The notes beneath the pieces were generated by a model that was given only the letters and a program-made list of their open reading frames with translations, ran no database searches and had not been told where the DNA came from. From NCBI GenBank assembly GCA_963556195.1, contig OY744525.1, forward strand, positions 50,839,148 to 50,903,147: a stretch of DNA of 64,000 bases, given 5' to 3'. Below are positions 36,952 to 48,856 of this stretch, piece by piece (positions within the stretch are counted from its first letter, which is position 1; the number at the start of each line of letters is the position of its first letter). The DNA comes from Sepiola atlantica (taxonomy: Eukaryota; Mollusca; Cephalopoda; Sepiida; Sepiolidae). The translations under genes and the position numbers were made by a program.

Positions 36952-37300
36952 TTGATTTACTCCTCTCCAGGAGTTAGGCACAAGGCCAGTTTTTATCTTA
37001 CTCCCACAAGTAAGATGTGACCCAAAGTCGGGTCGGGAAAGTGGGGTTTAAAAATTGCCTGGGCAGCCCCGTCGGCATTCCCCGGTAGGGGCGCCTCAGG
37101 CAGTAAGCAATAAACTTACTCCTCTCCAAAGAGGGGAGGCAAAGCCTGGGAGGGTGGACCTCCTAGAACTGCACAGGACAGACCCATAGACCGGCGTAAA
37201 TCAAGCCCCGAAGCCTAAGACAAAACCAGTCTATGGGGTGCAGTATCTATCGGAACAGATACTACACTTTGATCTTAGCCAAAAGGCCAAGAAAATGATC
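36952..37300 (-). mobile_element. U2-snRNA-headed SINE-like element with 18-bp TSD
   Basis: On the minus strand it starts with a near-perfect U2 snRNA 5' end (CTTGGCCTTTTGGCTAAGAT, then CAAAGTGTAGTATCTGTTC), then a GC-rich body unrelated to U2, then the tail GGCCTTGTGCCTAACTC, a hairpin CTCCTGGAGAGGAG and GTAAATCAAT. An 18-bp direct repeat, actacatgtgattgagta, flanks it (36934-36951 and 37301-37318). The paralogous site near 18030-18060 lacks the insert. It is not a functional U2 gene because only about the first 45 nt match. Confidence 0.8.
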
Positions 37301-37318
37301 ACTACATGTGATTGAGTA

Positions 37319-37698
37319 GATAATCTCTAAAATATAATAATTTTGATATTAAGGGAACACATTGCAAATAACTTTTAAAATCATGAATTTTCTCAGAGAA
37401 TAATGGAAATAATTTATCTTAATAAAAAAAATTAAAACGTGTGTATTTTTATTGTACAATTAGTATCTGTGCATTTATTTTGATTTCATATATATTCTAT
37501 TTAAACCCTTAATTTTATTTTCCCACATTAATAAAGCTAGTTTTGAGATTTGTCTTTGAATCTGTTTCTCATATGAAGACAATTCTGCTGTTACTATCTA
37601 TGATCTGAGATAAATAAATATTTTTGAAATCCTAAAATCCTATTTAAGGATTGTATATAAAATAGTGTTAAGAAATGGAATGTATGAAATAATTGATT
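37319..37698. other. 3' flank of gene D
   Basis: Paralogous to the 3' flanks of A, B and C. No gene seen. Confidence 0.6.
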
Positions 37699-40600
37699 CT
37701 AATTTTCTGTTTGTATTGAATGCATTGATGTTGGAGTGTTTGGTGGAGAATCTTGCTGAAGGTTTTCTCTATTCTCAATGTTTTCTATCTCTTTTTCTTT
37801 GTCATCTTGTATAGTTTCTACTTCTGGTTGTGTTTGTTCTTGTTGAGGCTCACATGTAACATTGTCTGCATCAGCATTGTGCAAATGCAGCTGCGTTTCA
37901 GACGTGCATCTATTTGCTGCATTCTGTTTGATGGTAGCCCACTGCCTATAGTCAGAGTTAGGGTCAGCATCTGCTTTATACATCCGTCTTGGAACCGTCC
38001 TTGTATCCCCAGGAGACATAAATGTCTGTAATGAAGGTTTCATATCTGTATATTCCTCGTGGATATTCTCTGATGAATGTGGTTCATAATAATCTGATGT
38101 TTCAGATGCTGAAATAACCAAAAGGAAACAAGTTCATGAAATCAATTTTCATATTAATTTTTAAAGTAAATAATATTTACAGTGTCAAATTTACACTCTA
38201 TATTAAAGTTTAATCAATAAAAATGAAATCTTAAAACCTACCAGGTACATTTTGACAATGGTTTGCATATCTTTCAGCATAGGGATCTTCTTGGTCTGAG
38301 TGAGAAGAAGGTCCCATATCAGGATGACAGGTAGAAGCCATGTTGTTTCTCTCTTCGTGTCTCTTTCCACCAGCTGCACCTCTGATTTCCTTTGAAGTAT
38401 ACAATTAGATATGTAATAAAATAACAATGTTTTACTTTAAAATTTACTGATTTATAAGTTTATATTCATTTACCACATGTTGATAAACAAAAGAGAACTA
38501 AATACCTTATAAAAAACAGGATTATTTTGTATTTAACAAGAATAAACCTTTAATTCACGCATTATAAACTTCCTATACGTGGATATACTAAAAAGTGCAC
38601 TGGTAAGGAAAGATCTTGTTTTAAAGTCACATTGACATACTTAATCTATTTTGACTGCAATGTTGTAACATTGGCAGTCAATCTGAAAATGTAGGGATTT
38701 TTCATTTATTTATTATATTTTATAATTAACTAAATCTAACAAAAACAGTCAAACTAAAAATTGGCATTTTTCTTTTCTTTTTCGTTTTTTTGTTAATTAC
38801 TACATTGAATCCCTAGAATTCTTTTTTTTCTTCTTTTTTTTTTTTTTAGATGAAAGATTATACAAGAATAAGCCAAAGAATTTATTATTTCAAATAATGA
38901 GTGAAATAAGAATGAAAAATATACCTCATAGATGACCTCAGTAGCTGTCTGGACTTTAATTCCAAGGGCTGAACTTCTACGTCCATCATTCAAGCCATCT
39001 GCACGATGTTGGGGCCTTCTGCCTCTTCCCGGGAGAGTTCTACAATGCACATCTTGTTCTGCTCTGACAGCAACAGACACACCAGACCAATAAGTAGTCT
39101 GGTAAGACGGATGCATTGCATGTGCCTGTTCTGGATAATATTTGCTGGAAGAGTCAGCCAATGGATGTGCTTGTGCAACACTTCTGGTATCAATGCAGCG
39201 AAGGATGCAGATGGAAATTGCAGCAGTAATTGGTATAGCAACGGTGACTGCAACCAACACAATGACAATGAGTAAATACTGGTGGATCTTGATATCAGTG
39301 TGCGTATAGGCAGCATTTAAGATATCTGCGGTATTGTTACTAACTGTCAATGTCAAAAAGACTGATGTCTTTGCAGATAAAACTGGACTACCACTATCCT
39401 TGACCATAAACTGCAGGTGATACGAGCCAGCATCTTGATGGGCAAGTAAGCGAGTGAAAGACAACAATCCACTATAATGATTGATGGCAAACAACTGTTT
39501 ATCGTTGCCTGCAGTTATTTCATATTTGAGAAATGCATTCTCTTGACTGTCACTGTCGCCAGCCTTGAGAAGAGTGATGTTCTTTGTATGATGTGGATGA
39601 TATTTGACATCGAGATTGAAAGGATTGACACTGGGAAAGGTAAAATATGGAGCATTATCATTTTTATCTTCAATCTGCACAATCACATTGACGCTATTAT
39701 CAAGTGGAGGGTTTCCATTATCTTTCACTAAAACCTTGAATTTATAAATGTCTTTGAACTCATGGTCAAGAGACATGATTGTTGAAATCAAGCCATCACT
39801 GGTTATCTTGAAAGGTAGGAAGTCTTCATTTTTGGTAAGCAAAGAATATGTGAGTCTACTGCCAGCTCCCAGATCAGGATCAGTGGCATTGATAGAACCA
39901 ACTGACGTCTTTGGACTTTCATTCTCAAACACAGAGAATTTAAATGTATCTTTTGTAAATTGTGGTCTTACATCATTGACATCTTTCACTTTGATGGAGA
40001 ACTTGCTATCACTGTGTTGTGGAGGAGATCCTTCATCTTTGCAGCTGATTGTAACATCATGGTGCTCTTGCATTTCTCTGTCAACTTTGTGTTTCAATGT
40101 CACTTTGTATTCTTTGGATCTTAGTTTTTGTAAACGGAATTTATCATGGTGCAACTCACAATTGACCTGTCCATTTTGTCCAGCGTCAGGGTCAGTCACT
40201 TTAACATAAGCAATAAAACTGCCAATTTCAACGTCTTCAAGTATTGTGGCTGTATTATCTGTTGATTCAGACATAAAAGTGACAAATATATTTGGAGGTC
40301 TGTTTTGTGTATTTATAATATTTACCAATATACCTGCAAACCCACTTAGTGGTGGGTCTCCCCCATCAGTTGCTGTCACAAAGAGTTTGTAAAAGGAATT
40401 TTCATTAGTTGAAAACCTTTTCAGTAGGAATAACTGTCCAGTTTTTTTCTCTAATTTAAAATGATCTTTATGATTGCTTGATGTTTGCTGACTAAAATAA
40501 TAACTTACTTTGCCATTTCTTCCTGTATCCAAATCTGTAGCAGACACAGCTACAATAGGTGCATCTCTGTATTCTTTATTTTCAATAGAAACATTATAAA

Positions 40601-41342
40601 TATCTTTACTAAATATCGGTGGATTATCATTTAAATCTGTCAAAGAAATTTGAACTTTTAAAACGTTTTGTTTGGGTGGCATCCCACCATCTTTAGCAAT
40701 TACCTGTATCATGTAAGAATCTTTATCCTCTCTATCAAGTTTTTCTTTACTTACTATGGAAAGCTTTGGTGTACCAAATGATGTTTCATGAATTGAAAGA
40801 GAAAAAGGTACATTATCGTTGGTTTTTAGTTCATATGAAATTTGTGAGTTCACAACTCCCACATCTTTGTCTATGGCATTTGGTATGGACTTTTTAAGTC
40901 CTTTACTCACTCCTTCTAGTAAATGCAAATTGATTTCTTTCTCTGGGAATTCCGGTTTATTGTCATTGACATCATTGATAATTATTTTTACTTTAATAAT
41001 CTTCATAAAGGTCTTCCCTTGCCGCACAGCTACATCCACCATTTGGGAACATTCTGTATTGTAGGTGCAAAGGGATTCAGCATCCAATGTCTGGGCAGTG
41101 AAAAGTTTTCCTTTCTTTTCGGAGACATGGAACAATTGCGAAGATCCAGTATTTCCTTGTCGTAGTTGGTTGAATGTGATTAAACGTCTGTTTTCCAAAG
41201 AAACGTCATCCATGATATGGGAATCGGCAGCAATGTCCCCCAGGTAGGTACCTGGACTCTTACCCTCATCTACACTGTATGTAAGATCCACACTTTGGCA
41301 TAGATGCAAGACTAACAAGAATATGTATCCACTTATCAGCAT
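37699..41342 (-). CDS. Protocadherin D, six EC repeats, three coding exons
   Basis: Exons 41342-38925, 38389-38242 and 38108-37699 encode 991 residues. The acceptor TTTTCAG is at 41358 and the large exon starts at 41357. The ATG at 41342 gives a signal peptide of about 23 residues (MLISGYIFLLVLHLCQS). The transmembrane helix starts near residue 689. EC1 resembles E and F (VDLTYSVDEGKSPG, MDDVSLENRRL, LRQGNTGSS), and EC2-EC3 are private to this gene. The tail exon belongs to the shorter A-C class. D is therefore a mosaic between the two subfamilies. The donor is GAG/GTATAT, and the first 20 codons of read-through into the intron match those of gene F, pointing to exchange with F. The leader exon ends at 46132, so intron 1 is about 4.8 kb. 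Confidence 0.93.
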
Positions 41343-41357
41343 GGTGAAAAGTTTTCT

Positions 41358-44300
41358 CTGAAAATAACATAAAATGTTATATAAAGTTAAAATAATATTT
41401 ACTCTCATTTAAAAATCTTTCTTTTTTAATTATTGTTTTATGTCAATTTTTATTGAATATTTTCTAAACAATGAAAATAGAATAAAGTAAGAATGAAATA
41501 TTTGTTTTATCAGACAAATAGTAATCAATCACAACAAACAATTAGTATATGACCTCATGTATCATGCATCATCTTGGAATATAAAAAAAAATTGGTTATC
41601 AACCTATTTTTTCCAACAATTTATGTTTTCCTTATTTCTTGTCAATAAAATGTTCATATTGGTTTGATTAGTTTGAATTTTTTTATGTAATTACTATAAT
41701 ATTGACTTGGTTACCAATTTAAGTCACAAATAACAAAACTTAAAAAATATCATATAATAAAAAGATTATCTTTACTGATATGAAATGAAGAATAATTCTA
41801 ATAAAATTATATTGTGAAAAATGTAATTTAAATTGCAAAAGTTATTAAAGAATATAGAAGGAAAATAATTGTTTTTTTTTTTTTTAATTTCTAAAAAATG
41901 TAATAAAATCAAAATGATGAAAAGCCACATTATTTACATTACCATGCAAATGGTATTTGGGTTTATTTTTGTAACAGAATAATTTGCTTTAATCAATATA
42001 AAAATAGTGGATCAATTTATTACTGGATTCTTATTAGTAGTGGAAAAAGAACGAGTTGTATTTCCATATTTGATGAAAAAAAAGTTTGCTAAATAGTACA
42101 CAAAAATGTTTTTAAATAACAAATATCATTTTAAAACTATCAGTTAAAAACTTATTCAGTATGTAAAAATACATTTAGTATGAATATCAGTGAAACGACA
42201 TGGCTATGAATAAAGTGTAGTATCTGTTCTGATACTACATTTCATCTTTTCTGTCTGCAGTCAGTGAAGGAAAAATCCTTCTAGACTGAGGCAATTTTAA
42301 TTTTTGTCCCAATCCAGAGTGCCCCATTTTGGTGAGCTGGATTTTCCCTACATTAAAAACGATCTTGTGTCTAACTCTGCCCTCGTGGGGTGGCAGGTAA
42401 ATAGGGACATTTGTCTATTTTTTCTATGTCATTTGCAGCATTTTTGATAAATTTTCAACTATTGTCTGTGGCTTTCATATTCGAGTAAGGATTATCAGTA
42501 TAAAAACATTTTTGCCATCATTGTTAAAAACAAATAATAATGTCACAGAGATTTGTGAAAGCAGAAAAATATATCTTGTGTCATTATTATTTTTTTTTTT
42601 TTTTCATCTAAATGTTTGAAAATCTGTAAACAAATAAATCTCTGAGAATGTTTGTAATGTGCTGATCAAAGAGAAATTAAGAGAAAGCTAGGTATAAAAT
42701 GCATTCATGAGTTTGATATTTACTACCTATGAGAAGAATAAATGCTTAAAAAATAATCTATTAATCTTTTCTTTTTTTTTTAACTTTTGTAAACCTCTCT
42801 AACAACACTTTACCAACATACTCAGAGATGTTTTTGTTTACAGACTTTTTTAACAATGAAAGTTTCATAAAGTAGGAATAACATATTTATTTTATAGAAA
42901 TAGTAACAAAATAAAGCAAACCATTTGTATATGATCAAAAAGGTTATGTGTTATCTAGGAATATTTTTTTAAAAAAAGGTTATTTTTATTTTTATTTTTT
43001 TTCCAAATGCATGTTTTGTTCATTTCATATGAATAGAATTTTCATATTGGTCGGGTTGTTCATTTTTATATAATTATCATAATCATAATCATTTTCTTCT
43101 GCACTTATCCCGCACAGTAGGGTTTGTACTGGATTTCTTTGTTTGACTGATAAGTCACACCATCTGTCACCAGAATTCCGTAGAGGAAAATCATCGTCAA
43201 TTACTGGACAGATGCAGGGACCGAGGCAAAGGTTTCTGTCAAGGTTACTTCACCTTTAGCCTCTGCTATCCCTCGCCAAACCTGCCAAGCAGCAGAGGAA
43301 GACCTTAATGTTTCTATTGTGGTGTAGTCATGACTACAGCTCGAAAGCAATAAGGAATCAAGTAGCAAAAAAAAAATTCTGCTTTTACTTTTCTTGCTCG
43401 CTGGGATTTAATATTTAACTTTGAACTTGCTTTCAATATTTATGGAGCTTAGACTGTAAACTTTATGGCCTTTCATGTGAGAATTTTGCTAGATATAAAG
43501 TAAATCTGCAGTTTATATGAATATATATTATTGTCATGGTCTGTAACTTCCAGAATATTGACAGCATAATTAGATTTGTGTAACAACTAGCTTTAAACAT
43601 TATCTGAGAAAGGGATATGGAATACAAATTCACAAGCTACTTCTATATACATACAGCATGCTAGTATAGTCATTAGCAAAGATATGTGATCACACAAACT
43701 TTAGCTAAATTATATTATAGATTAACATTTTGTTAGCATATGGTTACTTCTATATTTTGAAAGACATTTCATCATATGCTTATGCATGATGCAATGACTC
43801 ATTGCTGCTGCAGCAGATATTGTCAACACACAGTCTGTAATAATAAAAAAAAAATTAAAAAAAGGTTGTTTATCATTATCACATTAAGAGCCATTGTGAC
43901 AATGTAAAGTTAAAATGTAAGTTTTAGAAAACGAGTAAAAAAAGGTTCACTTTCAGAAAAATGATGAACAGCTCAAATCGATGCTATAATGAGCAAGAAT
44001 TTAGCATACACTTATGTTGTAGCAAAAAAAGCTGATTGCTATTGTGGATTTTTTTAGAGACAAAGAAAGATGGACTCACCCAAGGAAAGCCAGTGCAAGA
44101 GATGACTATTTGATTAAGCACATTGCTACATGTCCTGCACCCCAGTTCCTGCCAGATGATATGTCATGCAGTTCTTCCAAAAAATGTACAAATATTGGGT
44201 GTATGGCAGCCTGATACTGACTAAACTTGGTGTCTGATTTAAAATCATTTAAACCAGCTTGCAAACCTTGAATATCAACTATTATGAAATCCAAGCATCT

Positions 44301-46131
44301 GACATTTGCTAATGAGCATGAGACCTGTACACATGGATATTTGAATTAGTCTTATTTGAGGATGACTCTACTTTGCTATAATTGGCAGTGTATAACAAAA
44401 ATATAAAATTTTGACTATCAAAAATCAATAAAGATAAATGGATTTGGTATTTCATTTTCAAATATGGAACTACTGGTTTCTTGTCTTGGAATGGTTCTAA
44501 TTATGTGGAAATTTTGCCAGAGACATCGGAAATCACATGATTGCATGTTATTACTCAAAACTCATGCAGAACCATTTTTTTAATCAAAAAACAAAACACA
44601 AACATTAGCTGTACCCACAGTCACCTCATAACAAAAGTAATGGAAAATTGTTAAAAACGAGGTTGGGGAAAAGCAATCTCTAAGTGCTGAAGCATTGAAA
44701 GAGACTATTAAACAAGTGTAGATTAAATAAATTTTTGTTGACCATTGCAACTGGTTAATTCTCAGGATGCCCAGCTGTGTCCAAGAATTGGTCAAGAATA
44801 AAGGAGGGCATGCAAAACACTGACATTTTTAACATATTAACTTTTATTTGAATATTGGGATTTATAAATTCTGAGTAAAATAAACTCATTTTATCTTTAA
44901 TTTTTTTAACTTAGATTTGTAACATAACATTGCAACTTGCTCTAAAACTTGACTGTAATTTAAATTAAATCAAAAATGCTAATAAAAAGCAACAAAGTAT
45001 TGTTCAAAAATTTATAATGAAAATAAATTTCAAATAGCTAAAAACATTTAATAGTTGTCACCTCTGCAATTATGTTAAAATGTCAAAAATTTGTATTACT
45101 GTAAAAATTATTCTTTCCCCTTCATTTTTTGCATTAAAAAATATCAAACTGTTTTACTTAACTTATTAATTTGTATTTATCTACCAAAATATTAAAGATT
45201 GCAATTCATTTAAAAAAATTATATTCTTACCATATTAATCATTTTGACGATAATTAAATGTGAAGAAAAAATGTAAGCATATCGAAGTTAATTGTGAAAG
45301 TGAAACAATTATGAATGCATTTTATATTTGCATGTTTTATTAGAAAAAAATATGATTAAATATAATTGAATATTTTTTTAGTTCAATAAATGGAAAATAT
45401 AGTACACTGAAATATATCTACATGATCAGTTATCGATTATAAATATATGTACCCATTCAGATAAAATTGGTTATAATATTTTTTAATTACATTTTTTTTT
45501 TCATATGGACAACTTATGGATTATTATTTTATTATTTATTTACTTAAATAATTCGTTTTTGAATCAGAGGTAAAATGAAAAAAATTAATAAAAGAAAATG
45601 CTTCTTCATGTTATGAACAAACATAATTTAGGAAAATTATGTATTTTTTGGCCTCTAAAAGATATATATAAGAATAATACAAAACCAGGGAATTGCATAT
45701 AAATAAAAGTCCCTAAAATTATCAAGTAAAAATTTATTAAAACTATTTAATTTGTATGGAAGATGTTAATCTGAGTTTTTAATACTAAAAATGAATTTTA
45801 TACTGGAATTATTTAATAAGATTTTTTTTTAATAGAAAAATGAAGTTATAAAAGAAAAGATTTATAAAATTACTAAAATAAAAGATGATAATGCTTTTAA
45901 GATTGTTAGAATATTTTGATTTAACAAAGAAATAACAATAGAATGACTCAATCATTTTCATTTTGTGTGTGCAATACTGAATTTTTTATAGTAAAAGAAA
46001 ATTGTATGCATGAAAACCGATTGAATTTGTAAAAAAAAGGCTTTGTATATTTGATATTGTTAAGCTACTACAAAAACAGTTGGCTATAAACAAACATGAA
46101 ATATTGAATAAGGATTTTAATATCAACTAAC
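41358..46131 (-). other. Intron 1 of gene D
   Basis: AT-rich, 4.8 kb. It contains a U2-headed element (42201-42412) and a GC-richer unidentified patch at about 43090-43360. There is also a minus-strand frame at 44294-44106 (FSQYQAAIHPIFVHFLEELH) that looks protein-like but is not recognised. Nothing else is supported. Confidence 0.55.
42201..42412 (+). mobile_element. U2-headed SINE-like element, plus strand
   Basis: Starts GGCTATGAATAAAGTGTAGT followed by ATCTGTTC, a diverged U2 5' end. The body (CAGTCAGTGAAGGA, CTTCTAGACTGAGGCAATTT) matches the split copy at 21249-21448. It ends CTTGTGTCTAACTC, a hairpin, then AGGTAAATAGGGA. Same head and tail as 36952-37300 but a different body. Confidence 0.65.
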
Positions 46132-46430
46132 CTTCAATGTTGTATCAATTAGGCAGAAATGTATGACGTGACAAGATGCATATGTATCTTGGTGTACAGC
46201 TCTGCTGCTGCTGCTGCTATTGTATGAAGACAATGTTAGCCTCCTTTTGGGCACACACATGTACGTGTGTACATGTGTATGTTACAGTGTGTGTGTGTTT
46301 ATGTGTGGAAGTGGGAGAGTGTTTATATGTGAAAGAGAAAGAAAGAAGGCCATAGTCCTATCAAGTCTGTCGTATACATCATGGCGGCTAGAGCCACTGA
46401 TTCAGACAAAGCCTAATAATGATCAAGAAA
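46132..46430 (-). promoter_or_regulatory. Leader exon of gene D with upstream ORF
   Basis: Homologous leader block. The donor here reads GAAG/GTTAGT at 46132, one base from the consensus of the others. The upstream frame at 46382-46323 has 19 codons and begins MMYTTDLIGLW. The context GCCGCCATGATG around its start also resembles a YY1 site. Only about 560 bp separates this block from the stop codon of gene E, so the promoter of D lies within a very short spacer. Confidence 0.63.
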
Positions 46431-46992
46431 AAAAGGCGAGTATTCTGCTCTCTTATACCACAACAATGACTTACTTTAAATTTAAATTTTCACTTAAACA
46501 AAAGGTAAATGATTTTAACAAAAGAAAAAAAAATATTCAAAGTTTGTGAGCTAACACTGTTCTGGAAATATTTGTACTTCACAAAAATGCTGTGGCATTT
46601 AATTATACATATTTCTTTAATATCCTATCAGCATTTCTTCTGTTTTCATTAACCATTTGAAAATGCACTCTGTACATGTAGTATTTCAAAATACAAATGA
46701 GATAAGAATTACTATTATGAACACTAGTCATCCTTTCTATGTGTTTCCCTGCAGATCCATGGATTTGTCTTTTATCAAAATATGCTTACTTCGTTTTTCG
46801 CTGCTTTAGTTTAACAACTTCATACTAATGCTTGTATTTTATTTCAAAGAATTGTTTTCAGCTTTTCTCCTTATTGAAGAAAATTAAAAAATTTATTTCA
46901 AATTAAGTCTTCAAGTACTGATCTAAATTATATGATATATGTTTACAAAATATTGCTATAAATTGAAAGAAAGTTATTTGATTGGATTGTAT

Positions 46993-48781
46993 TTATATGT
47001 TTACTGAGTGTATAGATCTTGGCGATTCTGGTAAAGACTCTTGTGCAATATTTTGTGAATGAGATGTGATTTCTTGTAATATTTGTGATTGTTGTGTTGG
47101 CTGCTCTAAATCTAAACTTTGTCCTCTTCTTTCTTCTTCCTGTGTACTTTCTACTGCTGCTGCTGCTGCTTCTTGGTCCTGTGTTTGTTCTTGTTGAGGC
47201 TCACATGTCACGTTGTCTGCCTCTGCATTGTTCAGCTGTAACTGGGTGTCAGAAGTGTATCTATCCACTGCAGTCTTCTTCAGCGTTGTCCACTGCCTAT
47301 AGTCAGAGTTAGGGTCAGCATCTGCCTTATACATTCGTCTTGGAACTGTCCTTGTATCCCCAGGAGACATGAATGTCTGCATAGAAGGTTTCATATCTGT
47401 GTATTCTTCGTGGATATTCTCTGATGAGTGTGGCTCGTAGTAATCAGATGTGTCAGATGCTGAAACAAACAAAATAAATATTTATGTATTACAAAAACAT
47501 ATTCTTGACTTTTCAGTCTCAAGAGGCAATAAATATTTTCTGTAAATGTTCGTGCATGAAGTGGGCAAAGGGTAAGCAGTCCTCAACTATACCTTCTGAA
47601 CCGGTATTGCTTGAGTCCAGTGGTAATGAGAATTTCAGGACGACTGGAAAGAATGCCATAATAAGCAGAGAAAGACTGATGTTATTTCAGAGTTTTTCTT
47701 CTCCTAGGCGAGTTGGGCAACCAAGGCTTGAGTCTAGTTTATCCTACTATTTAATCCATTGTTGAAGGGAGGATATATGGATTCATACCTTCCTCAAGGG
47801 TATTCATGAAAATGATACAGTAACCCTGACAGAACTCAAACTCTGCGCATCAAGCACACAGCCAGGGCCTGTGAACACTACATCGTGCCACTCATGTAGG
47901 AGAGCTCAATACATATGCAGAGCCTAAATAAAGTTTAAAAAGGAAAAAAATTGGTTTGAGTTTTTTCTTTTCTAACTTTATATATATATAGGAGGTAATA
48001 ATACAAAAGTAAAATTTTATATAGTTCAGATCGATTCAAATAGGAATCAGTTTCCAAATGTAAAATAAAGCTCAATATTTAGAATATTAAATAAAGCTTA
48101 GAATAAATAGAGTATTAAATTCAAAATGATATCAGTCTATAATTTAATAACAGTTTTGGAACAAACAATTCTTAGGGTAGCTGAAAATTCCTAGGATAGC
48201 TGGAAGTAGATAAAGATAATCCTGATGGTTTACTCCAAACAACATATCATTTTTAATGGATTTAAAATGCATTTAAATCAAGTTTCAGAAAAGAAGATTT
48301 GTGTAAATTTATACGAAACGTGATTTAAATGCATTTTAAATCCATTAAAAATTACATAATAGCTCTACCTTATTGAATGATAAGATATTGAACTTATTTT
48401 ATTTGTAGGTTGGAAAATAAAATTTGTATAGATAGCTTGAATCAAATTTTTTATAAGCGAATTTGAATTAAATTAAATTATCCGCAGACATATGTTTCGC
48501 TGTCATACGGCTCCTAAGCATGACTGAATTTAGTGAGATACGAAAGTCCGACGCCTTTACCGTCAGGCTACAAAACCTTGCTAAGATTTCAGGGACATTT
48601 TATTGCACATAAATGTATACATTATTTTTGTTTGTTATTGTTTTGCTGGTAAAGTCAAATGAACGAATTCAGATATTTATGGTGAAGCATTTCCCGAATG
48701 CTACAGGGAAATGCTTCACCGTAAATATATCTGAATTTCTCCATTTGTCTTTATCACCAAAACAATAACAAACAAAAATAA

Positions 48782-48856
<75 letters not shown>

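Noticed and set aside
37230..37300. A functional U2 snRNA gene
   Set aside because: Only the first about 45 nt match; the branch-point and Sm regions are replaced, and TSDs show a retroposon.
44106..44294. A 62-codon minus-strand frame in gene D intron 1
   Set aside because: Protein-like in places but short, with no recognised motif and no splice context; reported only within the intron entry.
48480..48595. A tRNA gene
   Set aside because: The A box and D-arm are recognisable but the T-arm and acceptor do not pair, so it is a SINE remnant.
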